Under the pieces are notes generated by a model that saw nothing but the letters and a program-made list of their open reading frames with translations, had not been told where the DNA came from and made no database searches. A stretch of 42,768 nucleotides of DNA, from assembly GCA_910587555.1 (NCBI GenBank), contig CAJULV010000022.1, forward strand, positions 1 to 42,768. The letters are read 5' to 3'. The position numbers and the translations under genes were made by a program. Shown here in pieces: positions 23,785 through 31,934 of the stretch (positions are counted from its first letter, which is position 1; every line of letters starts with the position of its first letter). This DNA is from an uncultured Acetatifactor sp. Lineage in GTDB: Bacteria > Bacillota > Clostridia > Lachnospirales > Lachnospiraceae.

Positions 23785-25149
23785 CTATTCTGCAAACTGT
23801 TCCTGAAGAGGCTTGTTGATTTTCTTTCGGGTGATTTCAACAAGCCCCAGCGCTGTTATATCAACTACATTTGTGGGAATACGGTCTCTGGATACCAATT
23901 CTTTTAAATATTGTAAAAGCGCCTTTTTGTTTCCGGGAAGCCGCATATTGATGAAATCAACAATGATGATTCCGGATAAATTGCGCAGTTTCAGCTGACG
24001 GGCAACTTCTTCGGCAGCCTCCAGGTTGATTTTCAGATAGGCATCCTCGACATCGTTTTCCGATTCGAACTTACCGGAATTGACATCGATTACCGTCAGT
24101 GCTTCCGTGGGTTCGATAACCAGATAGGCACCTGATTTCAGCCACACATGGCGCTTTAGTGCATCATCCAGCTTTTTATCTACAGAGTACAATCCGGAAA
24201 GCGATAACATATCATCCTGGTAAAAACGGACAGACTCAGGTATCTTTATGAAACCCTCCGCTGTTCTTACCAGCCGGTCATAGATGTCTTGCCGGTCTGT
24301 AATAATTTCCAGATTCTGAATGGAATCAAGAGAGAAATGTTTAAAAACAGCCTCTAAATCCGAATCCGCTTCTTTGAGACAGGTAAAACAGCTTCTGTGC
24401 AAGGCGGAATGAAGCAACTCAATGTATTGTGCTGACAGCATATAAAAATACTGCAGTAACTCTTCCGTATGCGCTGTTTCTTCCGCCTTGGTCCTGACAA
24501 TAAGGCCCGTCAGAGGAAGGTCCAGGGACTCCAGCCGGATTCCCGCTGCCTTTTTGGCTTGGTAGTCGGTTTCGGACAGTAAACAATCGCAATTCTGTCT
24601 CAGACAGTCGTTTCCGTTCAGGTCGAACAGGGCCTTTTCCCGAAACAGTTTTCTTACAGCTGCTTTTTTTTCTTTGGACAGCCGGGCAGAATATCCTACC
24701 TTACTCTCTCCCATTGTCAGGACAAAATACTCGTTTGCCAGGGAAATATGAGCAGTCACAGAAGCACGCTTTCCCTTTTGGGCATCCCGTACTACCTGGA
24801 CAAGGAGTTCGTCTCCTTCCAAAAGCCTTCCGTCAGGGCATCTGTTCAAGAGCCAGGGGGAAATGGCATTTTTCAGAGGAAGAAAGCAGATCTCTCCTTC
24901 TCCGATATCAATGAAGCAGGCATTGATATTTTGGGCCACATTCTTTACCCTGCCGATGTAGACGGCACCTACTTTTCCGGGTTCCCTTGAGAAAAAAGCG
25001 GCTTCCATAAGCCGATCATCCTGTATCAGAAGCGCACAGTTTTTGCCATGATAGGAAGTGAGCAGCAATCGGTTTTTATCGGTTTTCCGTAAATCCATTT
25101 CGTTTTCCGTAAGGGATACGGAAGGCTTTGGTGCAATGTTACGGCTCAT
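23785..25149 (-). CDS. rng: Ribonuclease E/G family protein
   Basis: RNase G/E enzymes cut single-stranded RNA in rRNA maturation and mRNA decay. The 454-residue protein has an N-terminal S1 domain (GAVYIGRVKNVAQNINACFIDIG, about residues 60-125) and the catalytic RNase E/G domain with metal-binding aspartates in LTVIDVNSGKF and IIIVDFINM, plus the C-terminal DITALGLVEITRKK. The zinc-link cysteines typical of E. coli RNase E are not obvious because the protein stops soon after ITRKK. ATG 25149 has AAGGAG upstream. It follows the DUF2344 gene by 29 bp. Confidence 0.92.
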   Translation of the reverse strand: MSRNIAPKPSVSLTENEMDLRKTDKNRLLLTSYHGKNCALLIQDDRLMEAAFFSREPGKVGAVYIGRVKNVAQNINACFIDIGEGEICFLPLKNAISPWLLNRCPDGRLLEGDELLVQVVRDAQKGKRASVTAHISLANEYFVLTMGESKVGYSARLSKEKKAAVRKLFREKALFDLNGNDCLRQNCDCLLSETDYQAKKAAGIRLESLDLPLTGLIVRTKAEETAHTEELLQYFYMLSAQYIELLHSALHRSCFTCLKEADSDLEAVFKHFSLDSIQNLEIITDRQDIYDRLVRTAEGFIKIPESVRFYQDDMLSLSGLYSVDKKLDDALKRHVWLKSGAYLVIEPTEALTVIDVNSGKFESENDVEDAYLKINLEAAEEVARQLKLRNLSGIIIVDFINMRLPGNKKALLQYLKELVSRDRIPTNVVDITALGLVEITRKKINKPLQEQFAE

Positions 25150-25178
25150 GGTATCAACTCCTTCACATCCTTCAATTT

Positions 25179-26024
25179 CTATGGCAGGCTGTCATAGCCA
25201 ACTGCATCGAGAGAAACCAGCTTTAACGCATTTCCTGCTGCTTTTTCCATAGAAAGCCCGTTTTCCATGGAAAGCTCTTCTTCTATGGAAAGCCCTTCTT
25301 CTATGGAAAGCCCTTCTTCTATGGAAAGCCCTTCTTTCATGGAAAACCTTTCTTCCAAGGAAAGCCCTTCTTCCTTTTTTAGACGGGTATAAACATCCTC
25401 TCTGGTAATCAGCAGCGCGTTTTCCTGCAGCATTTCCCCGGCCTGTGCCAAAAGCGCTTCCACAACCTGAACGGGCTTGATATTGCCGCTGCTGGAGGCA
25501 TCCACAAGCATGTGTAAAATACCGTTTTCACAGGTAAGCCCATAAATACCCTCTTTTAGATCCACTTCCCGGGAGCCTTTCTTCGTTTCCTTTGTAATCA
25601 AAATATGTTCTTTCGCCAGAAACTGCGGCAATATGGCAGCAATGTCCGCCTCGGGCATTTTATCACTGCGAAAGCGCACGGTGTAGGATGCTGCAGCCAC
25701 GCTTGCCATGGCATTTGCGGCATCCTCCGGAAGAATCTTCACGGAAATGACTTCTATTCCGGGAACGCTTACACGGTTCAGGCGTTCCTGTACATCCTGG
25801 CAGGAAGCAATGGAATTGACCTCTATATCCATATACTCGCCATTGCTGGTGAGTCCAACCCCCAGCGGCGCCGCGAAAGCCATAATCTGGTGGGGGCTGA
25901 AGCCCTGGCTGTATGCCACATCAATGCCGGCCCGCCTTATGGCCTTCTGAAAAAAGCGCATTACATCCAAATGGCCGATAAAACGGACAGCGCCGTATTT
26001 TTTGAATTTAATTCGAAGCTTCAT
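25179..26024 (-). CDS. DUF2344 radical SAM-linked protein with C-terminal repeat array
   Basis: This is the TIGR03936-type partner of the TIGR03960 radical SAM protein; the pair's function is unknown. From ATG 26024 (GGAGGATACAA upstream) it has 281 residues. KYGAVRFIGHLDVMRFFQKA and SQGFSPHQIMAFAAPLGVG are the family signature. Near the C-terminus is a run of hexapeptides of the S-I/M-E-E-G-L type (about 46 residues) followed by a 20-residue tail, so the family domain has gained an insertion. The array matches, at DNA level and in frame, those in dtd. The start overlaps the end of the amidohydrolase gene by 17 bp. Confidence 0.9.
   Translation of the reverse strand: MKLRIKFKKYGAVRFIGHLDVMRFFQKAIRRAGIDVAYSQGFSPHQIMAFAAPLGVGLTSNGEYMDIEVNSIASCQDVQERLNRVSVPGIEVISVKILPEDAANAMASVAAASYTVRFRSDKMPEADIAAILPQFLAKEHILITKETKKGSREVDLKEGIYGLTCENGILHMLVDASSSGNIKPVQVVEALLAQAGEMLQENALLITREDVYTRLKKEEGLSLEERFSMKEGLSIEEGLSIEEGLSIEEELSMENGLSMEKAAGNALKLVSLDAVGYDSLP
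25242..25379 (-). repeat. 18-bp coding repeat array in the DUF2344 gene
   Basis: Seven 18-bp units plus a partial eighth read on the minus strand, with CTTTCCATAGAAGAAGGG as the core unit. They code SIEEGL, SIEEGL, SIEEEL, SMENGL, SMKEGL, SLEERF and KKEEGL variants. The dtd unit differs from the core at two positions only (G for A after CAT, A for G at the end). Confidence 0.93.
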
Positions 26025-27429
26025 TTGTATCCTCCACATCATCCCCAAGATGGCTTCTTACATATTTATCCAATTCCGTTTCCACTTCCGGCATCTTTTT
26101 GATTTTCGGATTGACGATGATATTCCCCCTTGCAACTACCATACTGAGATTGCGCAATGCGGTCAGATCTACCAGGGGATTCTCTTTCGTCACAATGAAA
26201 TCCGCGCTCTTACCGGCTTCAATACTGCCCGTTACATCTCCGAGGCCGAGAATTTCCGCATTCCGTCTGGTGGCGGTATACAGGGCATAAGCTTTGGACA
26301 CACCGCAGCATTTGTGAAAGTACTGAATTTCACGCCACATATCGTAATGAGTGACATAAGGGCATCCTGTATCCGTTCCCAGACCTACCGGTATCCCGTT
26401 TGCGATGCACTGCTTGGCACATTCGATGATGCCGTCAAAAACGACTTTTCCGTTATGGCGGCTCATCTCGTCAGCATGGCTTACAGCCGGATCAAACAAT
26501 GCGTATGGCAGCGCCGGTGAAATCGTAGCCACATGTGCGGCGCTGGTTTCTCTGAATAAACCTATGATTTCTGCAGTAGGCACCGCGCCGTGCTCTATGG
26601 TGTCCACGCCGTTTTCCAGGGCAACCCGCACTCCCTCCGTGCTCTCTGCGTGGGCCGCCACACGATAGCCCAGCTTATGGGCTTCCTCGCAGGCAGCTTT
26701 CACAATGGAAGGAGGCATTTTCAGGACGCCTGGCTCTCCCTTGGCTGCGGCATCAAGGACGCCTCCGGTAATCATCAGCTTAATCAAGTCCGGCTTATCC
26801 CTGGAGATATCATGGACATATCTGACAGCTTCTTCCGCGGTAGCTGCCTCATAGGCAAGGGAACCGGCCATATGCCCTCCCGGCACAGATATCGCCTTAT
26901 TGGCAGCGAGGATTCGCGGACCCGGAACCCTGCCGCTGCGGACCGCGTCGCGAATCCAGGTATCGTAATTTTCCACACCGCCTACACAGCGCAGTGTGGT
27001 AACGCCGCTGAGGAGTTCCGTATAGACATTTACCTTGTATATGTGTTCCAAATATTTACGGGTGAACACATTGGCTGTGGCAAACTTTACAGCTTTTTTT
27101 GCGTCAGCAGGCTTCTTCCTGGGTTTACCGTCGGCCGGGATATGGACATGCAGGTTAATTAATCCCGGCATCAGATACCTGCCTTCCAGGTTCACGATTT
27201 CACAGTCCTCCATCGCAATCTCTTTTTCCGGTGCTACAGCCGTTATTTTGTCCCCCTCCGTAACAAGCACATAACCCGGGCAGGGAGCCATATTTTCGCT
27301 TCCGTCCAAAAGCTGCATATTTATAAATGCTTTTTTCTTCATATTCTCTTTATTACCTGTTACCTTTCTTATACTTTCCCATATATTCGCAAGGGCAGCT
27401 TCCCATAATTGATCATTGAGCTGCTTCAT
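26008..27429 (-). CDS. Amidohydrolase (imidazolonepropionase / Xaa-Pro dipeptidase-like)
   Basis: The protein belongs to the amidohydrolase superfamily. Metal and active-site motifs are visible: LHVHIP (HxH), the candidate carboxylated Lys in DLIKLMITGG, AAHAES, DTIEHGA and the Asp in GLGTDTG, then a C-terminal beta-sandwich part (GSIEAGKSADFIVTKENP). The substrate is unknown; relatives split cyclic amides or N-acyl and prolyl dipeptides. ATG 27429 has AAGG 5-6 bases upstream and gives 473 residues; ATG 27342 is where homology-like sequence begins and would give 444. It separates the radical SAM gene from its usual DUF2344 partner. Confidence 0.85.
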   Translation of the reverse strand: MKQLNDQLWEAALANIWESIRKVTGNKENMKKKAFINMQLLDGSENMAPCPGYVLVTEGDKITAVAPEKEIAMEDCEIVNLEGRYLMPGLINLHVHIPADGKPRKKPADAKKAVKFATANVFTRKYLEHIYKVNVYTELLSGVTTLRCVGGVENYDTWIRDAVRSGRVPGPRILAANKAISVPGGHMAGSLAYEAATAEEAVRYVHDISRDKPDLIKLMITGGVLDAAAKGEPGVLKMPPSIVKAACEEAHKLGYRVAAHAESTEGVRVALENGVDTIEHGAVPTAEIIGLFRETSAAHVATISPALPYALFDPAVSHADEMSRHNGKVVFDGIIECAKQCIANGIPVGLGTDTGCPYVTHYDMWREIQYFHKCCGVSKAYALYTATRRNAEILGLGDVTGSIEAGKSADFIVTKENPLVDLTALRNLSMVVARGNIIVNPKIKKMPEVETELDKYVRSHLGDDVEDTNEASN

Positions 27430-27515
27430 TCCGCCTTGCGCAGAAGCTGTTTTACCTGTCTCAAAGAAGCGGATTCGGATTTAAAGTGAAGTACATATTT
27501 CCCATGGGTTATCAC
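27426..27515 (-). CDS. Possible 29-codon ORF coupled to the amidohydrolase
   Basis: A GTG overlapping the radical SAM stop opens a 29-residue frame (contains KYVLHFKSES and VKQLLRKAE) whose TGA overlaps the amidohydrolase ATG as ATGA. The spacing suggests translational coupling, but there is no good ribosome site for the GTG, so it may be chance. Confidence 0.25.
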   Translation of the reverse strand: MITHGKYVLHFKSESASLRQVKQLLRKAE

Positions 27516-29428
27516 TGCTGTCTGGACTCATGGCATATTCCTGCGCCAAACCTGGCGGCACCGCATCCCTGACATTTTTCTTTACAGTTCTCGGAATTCT
27601 CTTCCCGTCCGGCCTTTTCCCATTCCCGCTGCAGGAACGCTTTCGAGACGCCGCAGTCGATAAAATCCCAGGGCAGGATCTCGTCCAGGGGACGTTGTCT
27701 GTGGGTGTAGAATTCCGCTGACAAACCGCATTCTTCCAGGGTTTCCATCCATTTGTCATTGTCGTAGTACTCTCCCCAGGCATCGTAAAAACCGCCTTTT
27801 TCATAGACTTTACGAATTACCCTGCACAGCCGCCTGTCTCCTCTGGCAAATACGCCTTCCATCACGCTGGCATCCGCTTCATGCCAGTTATACTTAATAC
27901 TCTTCTGGTTCAGCTGTTCGGAAACAGCAGTGCGTGTCTGATACGCCTTTTCCAGAAAATCTTCTTTGGTACACTGTGGGGCCCATTGAAAAGGGGTAAA
28001 GGGCTTGGGGACGAAAAAGGAAGTGCTGGCCACAATCTGCACCCGGCTGCCGCCGCGTTTTTCCTTGGGCACCGTATCGTAATAAAGCGCGGCAATTTTA
28101 TTGCATAACTCGGCAATTCCAAGGATGTCTTCATCGGTCTCAGTGGGCAGTCCCAGCATAAAGTACAGCTTAACCCTGTTCCATCCGCCTTTAAAGGCAA
28201 GCTCCGCTCCTTTCAGGATGGTTTCCTCCGTCAGGCCTTTATTGATGACATTCCGCAGTCTCTGGCTGCCGGCTTCGGGCGCGAAAGTCAGGCTGGATTT
28301 TTTTACGTCCTGCACCTTGCTCATCACGTCCAGGGAAAAGGCGTCGATTCGAAGGGATGGCAGCGATATGTTCACATGTTGTTTTCCGCACTCTTCTATC
28401 AGAAAATCCACCAGTTCCGGCAGTCCGGAATAATCGCTGGAGCTCAGGGAACTTAAGGAGATTTCTTCGTGGCCGGTATTTTTCAAAATTTCCAGCGCAT
28501 ATTTTTTCAAATGGTCCGCATCCCGCTCTCTGACGGGACGGTACAGCTGCCCTGCCTGACAGAAGCGGCAGCCCCGGATACAGCCGCGCTGGATTTCCAG
28601 TACGCCTCTGTCCTGTGTGACTTTGATAAAGGGAACCACAGGCTTTACGGGATAACCGACACCGGACATGTCCATGACGATTTCCTTCTGAATGACGGCC
28701 GGTATACCCTCTTCCAGCGGAAAGAACCGTTTAATGGTACCGTCTTCCTTATATTCCACATCGTAGAAACGCGGCACATACAATCCCGGCAGCTTTGCAG
28801 CACGGCGCAGGAACGCCATGCGTCCGAGATTCCTCTCACGACATTCCTTATAGAGGTCAAAGAGTTCACGATATCGCGTCTCTCCTTCGCCGATATAAAA
28901 AATATCAAAAAAATCTGCCAGCGGTTCCGGATTGTAGGTACACGGGCCGCCGCCGATGACAATGGGGCAATTCTCCCCACGCTCTGCTGCCAGAATCGGA
29001 ATCTGTGCCAAATCCAGTACCTGGAGTATATTTGTATAACACATTTCATACTGTATGGTAATTCCCAGAAAGTCAAATTCCCGCACCGGATCCTGAGATT
29101 CCAGCGCAAACAGCGGTATGTGTTCTTTTCTCATGACGGCATCCAGATCCACCCAGGGTGAGAAAACTCTCTCGCACCAGACATCATCCATGGAGTTGAA
29201 GGCATCATACAAAATCTGAAGGCCAAGATGCGACATGCCGATTTCATAGACATCGGGAAAGCAGAAGGCAAAACGGATATCTACTTTATCAGGCGTCTTC
29301 AGCACTGCGTTGTATTCGCCGCCGATATAGCGTGCAGGTTTTTCTATACTCATCAGAATATCGTCATTCAGCGCCAGCTTCCTTCCCCAAATGTCAGCCT
29401 CACTATGTCCATTACACAGGTGTTCCAT
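27512..29428 (-). CDS. B12-binding-type radical SAM protein (TIGR03960 family)
   Basis: The 638-residue protein has an N-terminal cobalamin-binding-like part with FPDVYEIGMSHLGLQILYD and IVIGGGPCTYNPEPLADFFD, then a radical SAM domain with the cluster motif CIRGCRFC (Cys283, Cys287, Cys290). The C-terminal cysteine motif CKEKCQGCGA is also typical. The function is unknown; in many Firmicutes it pairs with DUF2344 and RNase G near rplU, suggesting an RNA or ribosome link. GAGGAGAGTTTTC precedes ATG 29428. Confidence 0.9.
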   Translation of the reverse strand: MEHLCNGHSEADIWGRKLALNDDILMSIEKPARYIGGEYNAVLKTPDKVDIRFAFCFPDVYEIGMSHLGLQILYDAFNSMDDVWCERVFSPWVDLDAVMRKEHIPLFALESQDPVREFDFLGITIQYEMCYTNILQVLDLAQIPILAAERGENCPIVIGGGPCTYNPEPLADFFDIFYIGEGETRYRELFDLYKECRERNLGRMAFLRRAAKLPGLYVPRFYDVEYKEDGTIKRFFPLEEGIPAVIQKEIVMDMSGVGYPVKPVVPFIKVTQDRGVLEIQRGCIRGCRFCQAGQLYRPVRERDADHLKKYALEILKNTGHEEISLSSLSSSDYSGLPELVDFLIEECGKQHVNISLPSLRIDAFSLDVMSKVQDVKKSSLTFAPEAGSQRLRNVINKGLTEETILKGAELAFKGGWNRVKLYFMLGLPTETDEDILGIAELCNKIAALYYDTVPKEKRGGSRVQIVASTSFFVPKPFTPFQWAPQCTKEDFLEKAYQTRTAVSEQLNQKSIKYNWHEADASVMEGVFARGDRRLCRVIRKVYEKGGFYDAWGEYYDNDKWMETLEECGLSAEFYTHRQRPLDEILPWDFIDCGVSKAFLQREWEKAGREENSENCKEKCQGCGAARFGAGICHESRQQ

Positions 29429-29499
29429 GAAAACTCTCCTCTCAGATTTCGGTATGATACTGCTATCCTATCATTTCCGGTATCACTCTTATTTTATTT

Positions 29500-29531
29500 G
29501 TAACAGTTCAGACAGGACGTTGAACTGTTAC
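29500..29531. repeat. Hairpin repeat, copy 1
   Basis: GTAACAGTTCA (29500-29510) pairs perfectly with TGAACTGTTAC (29521-29531) around GACAGGACGT. It lies just after the DUF4129 gene (minus strand) and may terminate it. A near-identical element is at 36983-37013. Confidence 0.85.
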
Positions 29532-29532
29532 T

Positions 29533-30810
29533 TTATTTACATGCCGCCCGCATCTGCCGTACGTCCGCCCCGCTCATCTCGCGGTTGGAATACCTGGCCT
29601 GTTCATATAAACCTGACATTCCGTTGGTTTCCAGCTTCCGCTCCCACTCTTTTGCCGTATAGATATCCATGCGGTTTCTGTCTTCTTCGGAAAGCTGCGG
29701 CATGGAAGACAGAAGTTTCTTTTTATATAATTTCCGAATCCGCTCACGGGGTGATAAAGAATCGAACAAATGTTTCTTTCTTTTCTCCGGATTGTGTTCC
29801 AGTCCGCACTTTTCCCGAAAATCATATGTTTCTTCTGCTTTCGCATTGTTTTCCCTGTGAAAATGCAGGTTCATGTATTTCCGGATTAATTGGAACAGCT
29901 TCAACAACAACAGGACCGCAATCACACACACGGCACAGGCCAAAGCCGCAGCGGCGATAAACTCCAATACCTTCCATAACCAGAAAGGCTCGGACGCCTT
30001 GGGCAGGGCCAGCTCACTGATACCGTTCCCCGGCTGTTCTTCGACAAGCGGTATCTCTGCTTCCTCTGCAGGGGCAGATTTACCGGAAAACAAAAACCGC
30101 AGGAAGCGGAGCAAAAGCGCCTTGACAGGCTGTAAAATCCCGGAAAGCCATGCAAACTGAGAACTGAGCAGGAGAATCCCTGCTCCAAGCACTGTATATA
30201 CAAGCACAAGCCCCATTCCGGAGCGAAACATCTCCGCAGCCGGAAGGAAACCGGCACTGCTTTCATTTACGGCTAGGAATTTCAGATAATGCTCAATATA
30301 ATAGATGATAAAATACAGTGCAATCGACGCAATCAGTGCAAACACATAATAATTGTCCCACTCTTCGATTTCAAGATAATGGACGAAAAAGGCGGAAACC
30401 GCCGCCATTGCCACGCCTGCCGGCAGGTGCAGGCCATTGGAGAACAGTTCATCGTGTTTCAGGCGCAAAATATGGGAATGCAGCAGGTAGCCCAATGCGC
30501 AGAAGATACAGACGGTTTTTCCTGCCGGGAACGACACCGGCACCAGCAGGGAAAGCGCCGCAATTGCCAGATGAAGCAGCACAAAAGGAAACAGATGCCC
30601 CGTTACATATCTGACCAGGAAATAGAAAAAAGGGAACAGGCTGCACAAAACCCAGGCCGGCAGCATGGTGTCTCCCTCGCCTGTTAAATTCCTGGAAGCG
30701 CCGGCCACAACCAGCGCCAGCGGAAAAAACATCCAGTGATTCATCTGTTCTGTCAGGATTTCATTAAAAAACGGATTTTGCCAATATTCATTTGCTTCAT
30801 TCCTATACAC
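29533..30810 (-). CDS. Multi-span membrane protein with DUF4129-like C-terminus
   Basis: The 425-residue protein has about eight hydrophobic helices in the first 230 residues, a loop, one more helix (about 285-310) and a soluble C-terminal domain with LSPRERIRKLYKKKL, YTAKEWERKL and LYEQARYSNREMSGADV, which looks like DUF4129. It is the third gene of a MoxR-DUF58 operon, where a TgpA-like transglutaminase with DUF4129 often stands. Here no transglutaminase Cys-His-Asp domain can be seen. The GTG start overlaps the DUF58 stop. Function is unknown. Confidence 0.75.
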   Translation of the reverse strand: MYRNEANEYWQNPFFNEILTEQMNHWMFFPLALVVAGASRNLTGEGDTMLPAWVLCSLFPFFYFLVRYVTGHLFPFVLLHLAIAALSLLVPVSFPAGKTVCIFCALGYLLHSHILRLKHDELFSNGLHLPAGVAMAAVSAFFVHYLEIEEWDNYYVFALIASIALYFIIYYIEHYLKFLAVNESSAGFLPAAEMFRSGMGLVLVYTVLGAGILLLSSQFAWLSGILQPVKALLLRFLRFLFSGKSAPAEEAEIPLVEEQPGNGISELALPKASEPFWLWKVLEFIAAAALACAVCVIAVLLLLKLFQLIRKYMNLHFHRENNAKAEETYDFREKCGLEHNPEKRKKHLFDSLSPRERIRKLYKKKLLSSMPQLSEEDRNRMDIYTAKEWERKLETNGMSGLYEQARYSNREMSGADVRQMRAACK

Positions 30811-31934
30811 TATTCCTCAAAATGAACAACATCTATATATCGCTCCAGGGCTTCCGGCAGCTCCGGTTCCCTGTCGGAAGCAGAGGGATAGAACCACAGG
30901 AAGGGATTATCTGAGGCCTGGTATTTTACCAGAAGTTCCACGAAATCATCATATTGATTCGGCGCGATAAAGTAAGTAAATGTCCCCTGGGATTTCCGGA
31001 AGAGAAGCTCTTCGAAATGTTCCCTGAAATCTGTGGCAGGCTGTGAGGTATCAATTCTTGCAAGTCCCCGGTATATCGTATCCATCTGCCCCTGGCCTGC
31101 CTTCGGACTGACGGAAAAGGGGCTGTGTGTCACGATATCAACACCGTTTCCGTAACAGGAAACCTGGATTCCCTGCTGCAGAAACAGCCGGCACAGGGCT
31201 GCCGCAATGCGGAGCGTCATTTCCACGGCAGCCTCCTTCTTCAGGATATTGTCATCCTGAATGTTGAAGAAAATCCGGACGCTTTTCAGGGAGGTATAAT
31301 TCTTCTGGTTTACCTTAAAATCACCTGTTTTGGCGGTAGCCTTCCAGTTGATGCTCCGCATGTCGTCATATGGCTGATACTCCCGGATCCCCCGATACTC
31401 AAAGGGGTCCTCCAGCAGATGCCGTCTGGACAGCATTTCTCCGTTCATCCGGATGAGGGACCGGCGCAGCCTGGCGTCGTCATACGGCCTGGGGTATACA
31501 TAGAGTTCCGTTTTTACTTTCTGATCTGCCACCATCTGGCTCAGGAAAAAAAGATCCGACGCCACAAGGCTGATTTCGTCAATGGTATAATATCCCCGAC
31601 GCCCGCCCCGGAATTTCAGGGTGCGTGTCACCCGCTCACCGCTTCCTATGCGGAATATATCATTGCGGTAATATTGGTCTGTAGTCCGGGAACCTTTTTC
31701 GTTTCCGAAGTTCAGATGCCTGTCGGTCTTAAATTTCACTTTCAGCATGGATAGGGGAAGCCGCTTTCTGTTTTCAATGATTTCCTTCAACTCGCCCTGC
31801 TCTCCCTCGAAAATCGGTTCCTTTCCAAAGCTGACGGAGACATACAGGGATTTCTGCCAAAGCCGCTCATAGATGGACTTCTGTATCACAAAAAGGAGAA
31901 GGCCAATTATGCCGATACCCAGTAATTTTATCAT
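30810..31934 (-). CDS. DUF58 domain protein
   Basis: The 374-residue protein has a membrane helix at the N-terminus (LLGIGIIGLLLFVIQ) and the DUF58 hallmark FEYRGIREYQPYDDMRSINWKATAKTGD, here at about residues 182-210; a von Willebrand A-like fold follows. It is the usual partner of MoxR ATPases. The start at 31934 overlaps the MoxR stop (ATGA) and has AGAGGAG upstream; the longer open frame to 32222 is an out-of-frame reading of moxR. The role of MoxR-DUF58 pairs in Gram-positive bacteria is unsettled. Confidence 0.9.
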   Translation of the reverse strand: MIKLLGIGIIGLLLFVIQKSIYERLWQKSLYVSVSFGKEPIFEGEQGELKEIIENRKRLPLSMLKVKFKTDRHLNFGNEKGSRTTDQYYRNDIFRIGSGERVTRTLKFRGGRRGYYTIDEISLVASDLFFLSQMVADQKVKTELYVYPRPYDDARLRRSLIRMNGEMLSRRHLLEDPFEYRGIREYQPYDDMRSINWKATAKTGDFKVNQKNYTSLKSVRIFFNIQDDNILKKEAAVEMTLRIAAALCRLFLQQGIQVSCYGNGVDIVTHSPFSVSPKAGQGQMDTIYRGLARIDTSQPATDFREHFEELLFRKSQGTFTYFIAPNQYDDFVELLVKYQASDNPFLWFYPSASDREPELPEALERYIDVVHFEE

